This document shows, piece by piece, positions 16,712 through 24,822 of a DNA stretch of 64,000 bases (the first letter of the stretch is position 1; each line of letters begins with the position of its first letter). The DNA is from Oceanospirillaceae bacterium (GTDB taxonomy: Bacteria > Pseudomonadota > Gammaproteobacteria > Pseudomonadales > Oceanobacteraceae): contig PBQA01000016.1 in the NCBI GenBank assembly GCA_002724925.1, forward strand, positions 310,001 to 374,000. Reading direction: 5' to 3'. Under the pieces are notes generated by a model. It saw nothing but the letters and a program-made list of their open reading frames with translations, was not told the origin of the DNA and did not search any database. A program made the position numbers and the translations under genes.

Positions 16712-17226
16712 TGCGCGGCCTCTTCACTCGCAATGCTGTGCATGATTAGGTGGTAGCCGTACCGCTGACCATTGGCGTTTACACCGCAGAGGTCTGCACA
16801 CACCGCCTTGCTCCAGTAAAAACCGTATTCGCCGAGCGGCGTCATACCAACTTCGTATTCGCAATGATGATCGGCTGATTGCTGCGGGGCGCTGGTGACT
16901 GTTTCATTAACGATCGCGGTGGCTTTGACCGCTGTTTGCCATTGTTTTTCGCGCTGGGCTGTCAGACTGGCGGCACCCTGGGTCATGCGGATCTCTTTGA
17001 TGTCTGCGCCGTGCGTTACCAGGCCGGGGCATTCCTGCAGTAACAGATCGGCGGTATTCAGCTGCGTGACTTCGTCATCACTGGTGGCGGTAGTTGTGAT
17101 TGCGGGTGTGACCGGATCGGGCTTTTCGGCTATGTCCTGGAGCGCTGGAATACCGGCGAAGATGGCGACGGCAGCGACGATTAGAATCATGCCCAGCAGT
17201 TGAGTGAGTGAGAATCCTTTCAACAT
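16708..17226 (-). CDS. Accessory cassette protein D: prepilin-like secreted protein
   Basis: A 172-residue protein starting MLKGFSLTQLLGMILIVAAV, a close match to type IV prepilin or pseudopilin leaders: short basic leader ending in Gly, then Phe, then a ~20-residue hydrophobic helix. Position 5 after the predicted G|F cut is Gln rather than the usual Glu. The rest carries several Cys (CPGL, HCEYE, VCADLCG) that could form disulfides in the periplasm. Host prepilin peptidase could process it. Function unknown; an ordinary signal anchor is the alternative. Confidence 0.7.
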   Translation of the reverse strand: MLKGFSLTQLLGMILIVAAVAIFAGIPALQDIAEKPDPVTPAITTTATSDDEVTQLNTADLLLQECPGLVTHGADIKEIRMTQGAASLTAQREKQWQTAVKATAIVNETVTSAPQQSADHHCEYEVGMTPLGEYGFYWSKAVCADLCGVNANGQRYGYHLIMHSIASEEAAQ

Positions 17227-17244
17227 CTACTCCCTTATTTAAAG

Positions 17245-17592
17245 TTAGAGATCTGCTTTTACCAAAATTATTTTCTGGTACTTTTCTTGTAGCTTCTCTC
17301 TGGTTGCATCATTAACACCGGGGTCAGACATCAGCTTTTTTAAACGTCGAAGCCTCAAGCTAGCGATTACTCCCAACTTAACCCTCCGTGGATCTACACT
17401 AAATGCTTTGTTACACCAATTGCCTATTTCACTTGTAATGATGCCTAGCGCAGATGCGGCGGGAGTAATAAGCTCTTTGGCATCAAGATTACCCTGAAGT
17501 AAATAAGCATAGAGAGCGGCAAAAGCGCTAGCAATCGCTACGCGAGCAGTTCCTTTGCCTGCAGACTTCGCCAAGCTACTTTCTTGGGTCAT
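17245..17592 (-). CDS. Accessory cassette protein C: small membrane-associated protein
   Basis: A 115-residue protein with a hydrophobic stretch at about residues 17-33 (ARVAIASAFAALYAYLL), a second weakly hydrophobic segment (ELITPAASALGIITSEIG) and a strongly basic C-terminal half (RRVKLGVIASLRLRRLKKLM). No family recognised. It overlaps the start of the next cassette gene upstream (ATGA), so it is co-translated with protein B. Confidence 0.65.
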   Translation of the reverse strand: MTQESSLAKSAGKGTARVAIASAFAALYAYLLQGNLDAKELITPAASALGIITSEIGNWCNKAFSVDPRRVKLGVIASLRLRRLKKLMSDPGVNDATREKLQEKYQKIILVKADL

Positions 17593-17822
17593 TCTATTAG
17601 CTTTCCTTCCTTATTTACGTACTCGTCTACAAAACTATCAAACTCAGCATCATTCGTTATCCGTCGTCTGATTTTTTTTGTCTTACCATTCTCGTCGTGT
17701 ATGACTAGCGTGTAATTGGTTCCCAAAAAGAATGTAAGGCAGAAGAAAACTATCTTCGCCACGAGGTAGAAACTAGCAAAGAAAACAATAATAACACTGG
17801 CTATAAGCAGTACATTTTCCAT
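17589..17822 (-). CDS. Accessory cassette protein B: two-span small membrane protein
   Basis: A 77-residue protein whose first 34 residues are almost wholly hydrophobic (VLLIASVIIVFFASFYLVA, then IVFFCLTFFLG), forming one long or two short membrane spans, followed by a charged tail of ~40 residues. Small proteins of this shape are often holin-like, exclusion or toxin-type factors, but there is no specific match. Tightly linked to protein C. Confidence 0.65.
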   Translation of the reverse strand: MENVLLIASVIIVFFASFYLVAKIVFFCLTFFLGTNYTLVIHDENGKTKKIRRRITNDAEFDSFVDEYVNKEGKLIE

Positions 17823-17843
17823 ACCATCGCCTCCTCTAACAAC

Positions 17844-18755
17844 CTACTTTTTTTCGTAGAATACCTTCTCAATTTCATACGTGACGGATTCCTTGCCGCC
17901 ACTAATTCTTTTTCTAGTACCAAAACGAACATGGAACGACCTACCAAACACTTGAGCATCATCTGAGTACTTAAGTCTCTCTATGAATAGCTCATCTTCC
18001 ATCTTCACTGGATATTCTTTACCCAACCTTTCAACTTTCCAGCCAGACCTGCCTTTAATTGTAGCGGAAATGAACTTCACAGTAGTCTCTTCCGACGAAT
18101 AACTTTCGTCTAAGAGCTCTTTTTGACGTAAGGCCGCGAAAGAGACCGTATCTTCATGATCGAGAACCAGATCAGGTGGCAGGTTATTCTCACCTTCTAT
18201 TTCATCACCTGATTTTTTCGCTTTAAACTTGAGTATTGAGGTGCCCTCAGTCAATAGAGCTCCCCTGATCAGGTCATCAGTCTTCCGGCGCACGGTACGA
18301 CTCCCGGCTAGGCGCGCCACCTGCTCCGGCACCTTCAGTGTGCGTCCTTTTTTATCAGTGATCACACTTTGACGCTTTTCGCTCTTCTCATCAGTTAGTT
18401 CAGATATTGACTGTATTTTTTCTCCCTTCAGCCACTTCAGCACCCCAAACAGGCCTCCGGCACTACTGCCAGCGGCACCAGCCAACCCCAAATACTCGAC
18501 GACGTTAGTGGCGTGAGGAAGAAGCTCTACAAGTACTTCAAACCCGAAAGACCCTTCAATAAACTCGGAGTTCACCTTCACTGATATCGCATCTCTATCA
18601 CCATTTAACTCTTCACTTGAGTCGTAGAGTAGATCCCCGAGATCCCTGAGTGCTCGTGCAAATGTGAAAATTTGTATTTCATGATCTTTGTAGGCCTCTC
18701 CATCTAAGATCATATCTACACGGACGATTGGGTTATCAGTTGTATGTGAAGCCAT
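17844..18755 (-). CDS. Accessory cassette protein A: 303-residue unknown protein
   Basis: First gene of the cassette. Residues 8-90 form an alpha/beta N-terminal domain ('VRVDMILDGEAYKDHEIQIFTFARALRDLGDLLYDSSEELNGDRD'), then a short Gly/Ala-rich segment (LGLAGAAGSSAGGLFGVLKWLKG, about 110-132) and a charged C-terminal domain. The layout resembles a widespread uncharacterised bacterial family I cannot name with certainty. AT-rich compared with head genes. It has its own promoter candidate at 18,794-18,822. Confidence 0.7.
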   Translation of the reverse strand: MASHTTDNPIVRVDMILDGEAYKDHEIQIFTFARALRDLGDLLYDSSEELNGDRDAISVKVNSEFIEGSFGFEVLVELLPHATNVVEYLGLAGAAGSSAGGLFGVLKWLKGEKIQSISELTDEKSEKRQSVITDKKGRTLKVPEQVARLAGSRTVRRKTDDLIRGALLTEGTSILKFKAKKSGDEIEGENNLPPDLVLDHEDTVSFAALRQKELLDESYSSEETTVKFISATIKGRSGWKVERLGKEYPVKMEDELFIERLKYSDDAQVFGRSFHVRFGTRKRISGGKESVTYEIEKVFYEKK

Positions 18756-18793
18756 CTTATTCCCTTAAGGTAGTACTCAGTCAGTCGCCGCTT

Positions 18794-18822
18794 GTTTTAC
18801 ACAACACTGGTCATAGAAACAA
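18794..18822 (-). promoter_or_regulatory. Sigma70-type promoter candidate for accessory cassette
   Basis: On the minus strand TTGTTT (18,822-18,817) and TAAAAC (18,799-18,794) are separated by exactly 17 bases, 39 bases ahead of the ATG of protein A. It lies in the 218-bp gene-free gap that separates the cassette from the upstream small gene, the only sizeable gap in this part of the late region. This would let the cassette be expressed in the lysogen. Confidence 0.5.
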
Positions 18823-18973
18823 TGGCCAGACAGTCTTCTTTACAGTTACAACACTCAAACCTGCCGATCAGTACCGTAAATTGCCGTTTAAACGCGTTTA
18901 ATAGCCATTTTCGCCTTTATTCCATGCCACCGTGCCATAAGAGCACAGAAAGACCCTCACAGAGGCTTAGGTT

Positions 18974-19204
18974 TTATTGATCGTCAGAGGGTAGCGTGGG
19001 CGTGTGCGTGAGCATGAAGGTCGACCAGAGATCACCAAACTGATCGCGCTCGTTCGGGCGGACTTGCTGTTCTAGTGTCAGCAGTTGATCTTCGAGGTCT
19101 GCAGGCGCTGGATCGGCGCGCAGCAGTTGCTGCGCTTTGGTGAATGCGGGGCTGGGTGCGCTTGCCTGGTTGCGTTTGATCAGTTCGTCGAGTGTTGGTG
19201 TCAT
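18974..19204 (-). CDS. Small acidic protein downstream of MuF-type gene
   Basis: A 76-residue, helical, acidic, soluble protein (MTPTLDELIKRNQ ... LEDQLLTLEQQVRPNERDQFGDLWSTFM). Its ATG overlaps the stop of the MuF-type gene (ATGA), so it is translated with it. No family recognised. Because the MuF protein carries a C-terminal peptidase-like domain, this partner could be an inhibitor or chaperone for it; that is speculation from gene order only. Confidence 0.55.
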   Translation of the reverse strand: MTPTLDELIKRNQASAPSPAFTKAQQLLRADPAPADLEDQLLTLEQQVRPNERDQFGDLWSTFMLTHTPTLPSDDQ

Positions 19205-20724
19205 ATGTTTGGTGGTTTGCGATCGGATCGGATCGCATCCTCTATCAGTTTATCAAAGTACAATGCGATGCCTTCATCCCACTGCGCCAATCGTTCACGG
19301 TTAAGCAGCCAAGCCGTAAAGTGTTCAGCGTGCCATTCATAGCTGTTTGCAGATGAATACCGAGTAAGTGCCTTGGTCGTCGGTGGCTGTGGCAGCTCCG
19401 CCCAGGTATGCACTTGATGCCCGATTTCATGTATCCAGGTATTGACCAGCCCAGCGTGCGACTCACCGACCAGGGCATCATAGGTCGCCCGTAAAGAGAA
19501 GAATCTCGACGAATCACCAACCGCGTGGGCACGCGCCGCAGCGTCGACAGCGGCGGCCATGATGTCAGGATCTATATTAGACAGCTTATCTGAGGCTTTC
19601 GCTTTTACCACCACATAATCGAACACCAGCGGTGTCCAGCCGTTGGCTCGTCTTGCATTTGGCATGTAGTACGCGCTGCGCGCTTGCCGGGGCGGCATGC
19701 CGAGGAACTGCCCGACTGGTTCGGCGAGCTTATCGGCATTGCGCCCGCGCCCCTGCTCTGTCTGCTTTAAAAAGAGCGTTTTAGTCGGGTGCGCTTCCAT
19801 ATACCGGGCGAACTTTTCAAGTTGAGGTGCGATCCCTGGGATCTGTGTCAGGATCTGTTGCACGCCGTCTTGTGTGACGTGCTTACAGGTGCTGAACGTG
19901 AGATCTGACGGGAACACCTGCACGCCTTCTGCCGGTACCGGCTTCGCCATAGTGGTGGCGAATTCCTTCTCGGTTTGCTGCAGGTGCTGCTGTACAGCTG
20001 CTCCGCGTGCCTGGCCGGGGTTGTAGTCCCAGCCGGGGTCGATGCCGTTGGGCACCTGGATCGCTTCGCCGGTGCGGTCGTTAATGTATTCGGTCGTGCG
20101 GATCGGGGGCGCGGTGTCGCTATAGCGCCCGGTTTTCATCAGGCGATCTTTTTCCCGTCTGGTGATCTGACGCACGCGGCATTTACAGCCCCAGCCATTG
20201 GGCGGGTAATGGGTCGACCAGAACGGGTCATCAGCAGGCAGGATCAGCCTGGCCCAGCCGACATGTTGCACGCGATGCTGCTCTGACGGCCCGAGTTCAT
20301 AGACCAGGTATGGGTGCGTCATGCTGCGGCGTTCGATGCGCTGCCACTGACCGGCGGCGCGAGCTGTGCGCATGTTGGTGCGGTAAATGGTTTTTAAGCG
20401 GCGCGGGCTGCCGAGCTGGACGTCGACGATATTGCCTGTCGCCGGGTCAATTTCATCAGAGCGGCCCCACCATCCCAGACGCTGCAGCGTGGGTGTGAGT
20501 TCGGCACGAAACTGCTGCAGGGTTTTGCCCTCGGCCAGTGCTTCGTCGAAGGCGCTGCGAATGGTGGTCAGGACGTCCATGCGCATGGCTTTGGCGACGG
20601 TGAATGCCTGGGCGTGTTCGCTTTGCCAGACGTCGCGATAGTCAAAGCCTGGTTGAAAGCCTTTGGCGCGGAACCATTTGAGGGCGTCTGCGGGTGGCTC
20701 GGACGGGAAACGATAATCAGGCAT
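19201..20724 (-). CDS. MuF-type minor head protein with C-terminal zinc-peptidase motif
   Basis: A 507-residue fusion. Residues 1-210 are the Mu F/SPP1 gp7 head morphogenesis domain ('IYRTNMRTARAAGQWQRIERR', 'HPPNGWGCKCRVRQI'-type region at about 160-200). Residues ~280-507 form a separate domain with HEIGH at 432-436 and Glu467 in YEWHAEHF, the H-E-x-x-H plus distal Glu pattern of gluzincin zinc peptidases. MuF proteins enter the capsid and can carry effector domains. The C-terminal activity is predicted only; all three ligand residues are present. Confidence 0.88.
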   Translation of the reverse strand: MPDYRFPSEPPADALKWFRAKGFQPGFDYRDVWQSEHAQAFTVAKAMRMDVLTTIRSAFDEALAEGKTLQQFRAELTPTLQRLGWWGRSDEIDPATGNIVDVQLGSPRRLKTIYRTNMRTARAAGQWQRIERRSMTHPYLVYELGPSEQHRVQHVGWARLILPADDPFWSTHYPPNGWGCKCRVRQITRREKDRLMKTGRYSDTAPPIRTTEYINDRTGEAIQVPNGIDPGWDYNPGQARGAAVQQHLQQTEKEFATTMAKPVPAEGVQVFPSDLTFSTCKHVTQDGVQQILTQIPGIAPQLEKFARYMEAHPTKTLFLKQTEQGRGRNADKLAEPVGQFLGMPPRQARSAYYMPNARRANGWTPLVFDYVVVKAKASDKLSNIDPDIMAAAVDAAARAHAVGDSSRFFSLRATYDALVGESHAGLVNTWIHEIGHQVHTWAELPQPPTTKALTRYSSANSYEWHAEHFTAWLLNRERLAQWDEGIALYFDKLIEDAIRSDRKPPNI

Positions 20725-22367
20725 CAGTCAGCAGAACCATCGCCCGCACCATCTCCTGCACCATTGGCCAGGAACATGGCGGCGGCAAGATCGCGCACGA
20801 CGTTGGTGTCGTCCATATCGTCGAGCAGATCCTCAAGGCCTGCGGCGAATTCTTCGGCGGTGTCGACGGCATCGAGCAGATCGCGGATGGGCTGCAGAAC
20901 TGGGTCGATCTGGCTGCGCCAGTTGCTGAGTGCCGCGCCCTCTAACTGTTCGAGGGCGCTGTCTGTGGTGCTGATCTGGCCGCCGTCCTGGTTCAGTGCG
21001 GTGTGATACTGACCGCAGCCGCAGGGCTGCTGATGATTCAGTGCGGGGGCGGGGTTTACCTGCTGCTGTGGTGCGAGCAGCAGCTCGGCATCGTCTGCCG
21101 GATCTGGCAGACCGAGCCTGTCGGCCATGACACTGCGCTCGACCTTGAGGCCGTAGGGGATCAACTTTGTGACGTTGTCGATCAGGGCGGTGACGTCTTC
21201 GGGATCGGTCGCCTGCACTTCAATGCGTGGGTATTGCTCCTGCGGCCCCCAGTTCAGGTCGACAAACGAACGCACCAGGTATTTGTTCAGTGTGTTGCTG
21301 AGCTGACGGGCGTCGGACTTGAGGATGTCCATGCGCACATCGTCTTGCGCGTCGTCGCTGCCCAGTTTGCCGGGGGTGCCTTCGGTGCTTGCGGTCTGGC
21401 CGAGCACCGCCTTGCTGATCTGTTTGTCGAGGTATTCGGCCAATTTTAAGAACATGTCCGGGCCGCCCTGGGCGCTGCCGGGTGCCTCGAAGTCGATGCG
21501 CATTGATTCGGGAATCACTGCAGCGGCATCGGTGCCGATATTGGCCACGGCGTTGATCAGGGTATTAATGTCGTTTTCATTTGCGCCTGGGCCATAGCGA
21601 CCCACACGCAGCGGCATGCCGAACACTTCGGCAAAGGCCATCCAGTCGGTCACGGTATAGGCCTTGCACATATAAGCAACCGCGACCAGACGGGCTAGGC
21701 CAGAACGGATCGGCAAGCCGGATTTAAGGCGCGGGCGATGCACGATAAAGCGATGCGGCGGCAGCGGGATGCCGTTCAGCATGTCGGCTTCGTCGATTAA
21801 GCGCAGCTGCTGGCCCTGCTCCCGATCGTATTTAAAGAAACGCGGATCGCGCCAGGTGTAGGCCTCGCGCTCGCGCCATTCGCCGTTGGTCTGGCGCTCG
21901 TTGCGGGTGCGCGGTTCCCACGGTAAGTGTTTCAGATCCCAGTTAATTTCTACGACGCTGTAGCCTTTGCCCAGGGCATCGAGCAGGTCGTCGACCATGT
22001 CGCCGAATTCGGGGCGGCGCACCAGTTCGCGGACTGCGTCTGCGAGCGTGACGTCGTGGGTGTCGTCGGTGGCGGCTTCGACCATGACCGGCAGGCCGGA
22101 CAGTGCCCGCTTACGTGTGCCCAACACTGAGCCATAGTGCGGGTCGCGCTCTTCCATTTCTTCGGCGAGCGTGAGATAGGCATCGGCCTCGCCTTCGGCG
22201 GCATCGCGCAGTATGCGGGCCAGACGCTCGGGGCTGAGGTGTTCGGCTTCGCTGCCGTAGTTCCAGACGGAGCGCACGCCGGTCAGGCTGGCGTTTGCTA
22301 TCTCGGTGCTGAGTTCTTTTTTCTTAAACGGTTGGCCGTTGTGGTCGAGGATCGGGCTGTCTGCCAT
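20724..22367 (-). CDS. Portal protein (Mu gp29/H, DUF935 family)
   Basis: A 547-residue DUF935 portal protein: 'VRSVWNYGSEAEHLSPERLARILRDAAEGEADAYLTLAEEMEERDPHYGSVLGTRKRAL' and 'SGLPIRSGLARLVAVAYMCKAY' are diagnostic. It forms the dodecameric DNA channel. Residues 456-461 are TALNQD and another ALN lies about 20 residues earlier; a cut after Asn459 would remove 88 residues. From memory, the Mu portal H is processed by protease I with loss of roughly 10 kDa, which agrees. The C-terminus is acidic and Gly-rich. Confidence 0.93.
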   Translation of the reverse strand: MADSPILDHNGQPFKKKELSTEIANASLTGVRSVWNYGSEAEHLSPERLARILRDAAEGEADAYLTLAEEMEERDPHYGSVLGTRKRALSGLPVMVEAATDDTHDVTLADAVRELVRRPEFGDMVDDLLDALGKGYSVVEINWDLKHLPWEPRTRNERQTNGEWREREAYTWRDPRFFKYDREQGQQLRLIDEADMLNGIPLPPHRFIVHRPRLKSGLPIRSGLARLVAVAYMCKAYTVTDWMAFAEVFGMPLRVGRYGPGANENDINTLINAVANIGTDAAAVIPESMRIDFEAPGSAQGGPDMFLKLAEYLDKQISKAVLGQTASTEGTPGKLGSDDAQDDVRMDILKSDARQLSNTLNKYLVRSFVDLNWGPQEQYPRIEVQATDPEDVTALIDNVTKLIPYGLKVERSVMADRLGLPDPADDAELLLAPQQQVNPAPALNHQQPCGCGQYHTALNQDGGQISTTDSALEQLEGAALSNWRSQIDPVLQPIRDLLDAVDTAEEFAAGLEDLLDDMDDTNVVRDLAAAMFLANGAGDGAGDGSAD

Positions 22368-22379
22368 GTCTGCAGCTCC

Positions 22380-23951
22380 TTACAGGCAGCCCCGGCGGAA
22401 AGCGCCGGTGGTGCGTATGGTTCGGTGGTGTTTGCTTGAAGGCGTGGCGCGGGCGCTGTGGTAGGCGAATTCTTCGATTTCCATCAGTGTGGCGTAATAC
22501 GCAAGGAATAACGCGATCGCGGCGTCGCCGTGTCGTTCTTTTTTGCTGTCGGTTTTACTGTCCGGCAGCTTCGGTACGCCCTTGATGACCTGCAGTGCGC
22601 GCAGATCGCTGAGGATGTCGGCGTCTTGCGGTATGCGGATCTTGTCGTCTTCAAACGCGGCTTTGAATTTCGGCATGTGCTCCAGGTAAAAGCCCTGCGA
22701 CAGCATGACGGCTTCCATGCGGCCCGCGCCGTAGCGGTAGCCCGCCTGCTCGGCGAGGTACTGACCATTACCGCGCGCATCGAGTGCGCCGCTGTTCAGG
22801 CGAGGCAAGCGATCGGCGATGTAGTTAAACACCTGTTCCTGTTGTTTAAAGGGTACGTTGCGCAGCTCGACGATAAAGGGCACGCGCCGGATCAGATCCT
22901 GACCGATCGCCATAGGTGCCAGCACGGTTAAGTCGGACACGCGGCCAAAGTCTTCGCCGATACTGTGGTGCAGTTTAGGGTCGAGGGTGGCGAGTACGGG
23001 CTGCAGCTGCTGGTCGCACCAGTCGCGCATCTCGGCTTCGCGGATGTGTTCGGGCCATTGGTTGAATTCGCTGGTACCGGCAAAGCGCCGAACCGGGGCC
23101 GGTGTCATTCGGGCTTCGATCAGGACGCGGGACAGGTAAGCACCGCCGCCGGATTTGGGTACACAGAAATACTCTTCGAGGGCATCCTCTTCGCTCGCTG
23201 TGTTGCGCAGCAGGGACGCTTTCCAGTCGTCTTCGTCTTCCTGGCTCCACTCTGTACCTTTGCGCTGACAGATGCGCTTATAAAGCCCCTCGCGGCATGC
23301 GTCGTCGAGGGTGATGCGGTGAACGCTGTATTCTTTTTTGCCCGCTCGGCTGTCGTTTATCAGTTCGTTAAACTGGTTTTCATCGCCGTTATGGGTACTG
23401 ATTAAACGGACTTTCGCGCCCCACATTGTGAGTGCCAACGCGGCTTTAAGCACTTCGGCCAGGCGTTCGTGGAATGCCGCCTCGTCGATGGTGACATTGC
23501 CCTGCATGCCTCGCAGGTTGCTCGGGTTTGAGCTGAGCGCCTGGACTTTGAAGCCCGACGGAAAATAGACGACAAAGGTCAGGATGTCTTTGTCTTCGTC
23601 TTCCAGTACTTCTTCGTTAATTTCGCCTGCGGCTTTATCGAATGCTTTGGCCCACATGGCCACGGCTTCGATAAATTCGCGGGCCATTTCTTTATTACTG
23701 CCGACGTAAAAGTGATTGGTACCGCCTGCGTTTTTAGCGGCAGCGGCGCAGAGCGTTGCGTCTGCAGCTTCGGCCCAGGTTAAACCAGTACGGCGGCTTT
23801 TTTCTGCGATCTTCAGAGGGGCCGGGTCAGCGATCCAGCGCTTTTGATAGCCCAGCAGAATCTCTGATCTGTCGAACTGTTGCAGATCCTGAAAGTCGCG
23901 TTCTGCGATCGCGCCGAGCGGTAGCTCTTTCGATTCTGTCTGGGTGGTCAT
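22380..23951 (-). CDS. Terminase large subunit (Mu gp28)
   Basis: A 523-residue packaging motor and nuclease. The ATPase has a Walker A-like loop at 50-59 (EKSRRTGLTW) and Walker B with catalytic Glu at 153-157 (VTIDE). The RNase H-type nuclease has acidic residues Asp334 (GEDFG), Asp391 (DARGNG) and the Asp of HGDAAIALF near 490. Length is normal for Mu-like terminases and all catalytic residues are intact. It packages by headful from integrated copies. Confidence 0.94.
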   Translation of the reverse strand: MTTQTESKELPLGAIAERDFQDLQQFDRSEILLGYQKRWIADPAPLKIAEKSRRTGLTWAEAADATLCAAAAKNAGGTNHFYVGSNKEMAREFIEAVAMWAKAFDKAAGEINEEVLEDEDKDILTFVVYFPSGFKVQALSSNPSNLRGMQGNVTIDEAAFHERLAEVLKAALALTMWGAKVRLISTHNGDENQFNELINDSRAGKKEYSVHRITLDDACREGLYKRICQRKGTEWSQEDEDDWKASLLRNTASEEDALEEYFCVPKSGGGAYLSRVLIEARMTPAPVRRFAGTSEFNQWPEHIREAEMRDWCDQQLQPVLATLDPKLHHSIGEDFGRVSDLTVLAPMAIGQDLIRRVPFIVELRNVPFKQQEQVFNYIADRLPRLNSGALDARGNGQYLAEQAGYRYGAGRMEAVMLSQGFYLEHMPKFKAAFEDDKIRIPQDADILSDLRALQVIKGVPKLPDSKTDSKKERHGDAAIALFLAYYATLMEIEEFAYHSARATPSSKHHRTIRTTGAFRRGCL

Positions 23952-24527
23952 TTATGCGATCCCTAGAATATCGGCTTTAATCGTGGCGACGGCTTCGGCT
24001 GTCAGGCCCGCTTGCTTGGCAACGGCTTCGGCGGTGTTGGCGGCCTCTTCCGCGACGGCTTTGCGGATCTCTTTCTCGCGTTTGATGCTGTCCATGTTGG
24101 CGCTCTCTAAGCGGCGCACTAACAGGGACAGATCTTTCAGCATGCCGAGGCTGGCGGGTTCGTCGTTTTCTGCAGCGTCTGACAGGATGTCGAACGCGAG
24201 GGACTGGGTGATGTTGATCAGCAGTTTGCCAATGTCGCCCTGGGGCACTTCTCCGAGTTTGCTGGTCAGGGCATTGGCCATCTGCTGGCGCTCTTGCATT
24301 TTCTGACCGATCTTCGCCAACTTTGTGGAATAGCGATTCAGACCAGAGCGGCTGATTTTTTCGTCTTCGAGGCCCAGCGCTTCGAGCTGTTTATTGACCT
24401 CTGCGAGGATGTCCTGCTGTGAGTATTCACGATCTCGCAGCATGGCATCGAGAAAGCCTTTGACCTCGTCGGGCAGCTGTTCGATCTTCGAGCCTCGGCC
24501 CCGCGTGACCTTCTTTGATCCGCTCAT
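23952..24527 (-). CDS. DUF3486 protein, probable terminase small subunit (Mu gp27)
   Basis: A 191-residue DUF3486 protein ('IEQLPDEVKGFLDAMLRDREYSQQDILAEVNKQLEALGLEDEKISRSGLNRY' contains the N-terminal helix-turn-helix), with a helical C-terminal half. In Mu-like phages it sits immediately before the large terminase and is taken as the DNA-recognising small subunit. Stop and terminase start are abutting. Confidence 0.88.
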   Translation of the reverse strand: MSGSKKVTRGRGSKIEQLPDEVKGFLDAMLRDREYSQQDILAEVNKQLEALGLEDEKISRSGLNRYSTKLAKIGQKMQERQQMANALTSKLGEVPQGDIGKLLINITQSLAFDILSDAAENDEPASLGMLKDLSLLVRRLESANMDSIKREKEIRKAVAEEAANTAEAVAKQAGLTAEAVATIKADILGIA

Positions 24528-24528
24528 A

Positions 24529-24822
24529 TCAGCGACCTACCGACGGCACGCCGACGCCGGGCACTTTGGCACGACCTGCAGAGACGTCGACGCCGCGATC
24601 GGTAATGTGGGCGACGTCTGTATTGAGTACGGTTTCGAGTTCGATCAGATCCTGTTCGACCAAGTAATAAAGATGGGTTTTAACCTGGGCACGACTGATT
24701 TTGTGGCCGTAGCTTTCCAGCACTTTATTGATCACGGACTCGTTTGCTGTGCCCTGGTTTTCTGAGAGAAAGCGCAGAATAACGAGACGCTGATCGCCGT
24801 TGATGATGTCTTTATAGCTCAC
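24529..24822 (-). CDS. Winged-helix protein gp26-like
   Basis: A 97-residue protein homologous to Mu gp26-type small proteins ('DQRLVILRFLSENQGTANESVINKVLESYGHKISRAQVKTHLYYLVEQDLIELE'), with a winged-helix fold. It lies between DUF2730 and DUF3486 genes in the standard order. Its exact function is unknown; a role in head gene expression or packaging is assumed. Confidence 0.83.
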   Translation of the reverse strand: MSYKDIINGDQRLVILRFLSENQGTANESVINKVLESYGHKISRAQVKTHLYYLVEQDLIELETVLNTDVAHITDRGVDVSAGRAKVPGVGVPSVGR

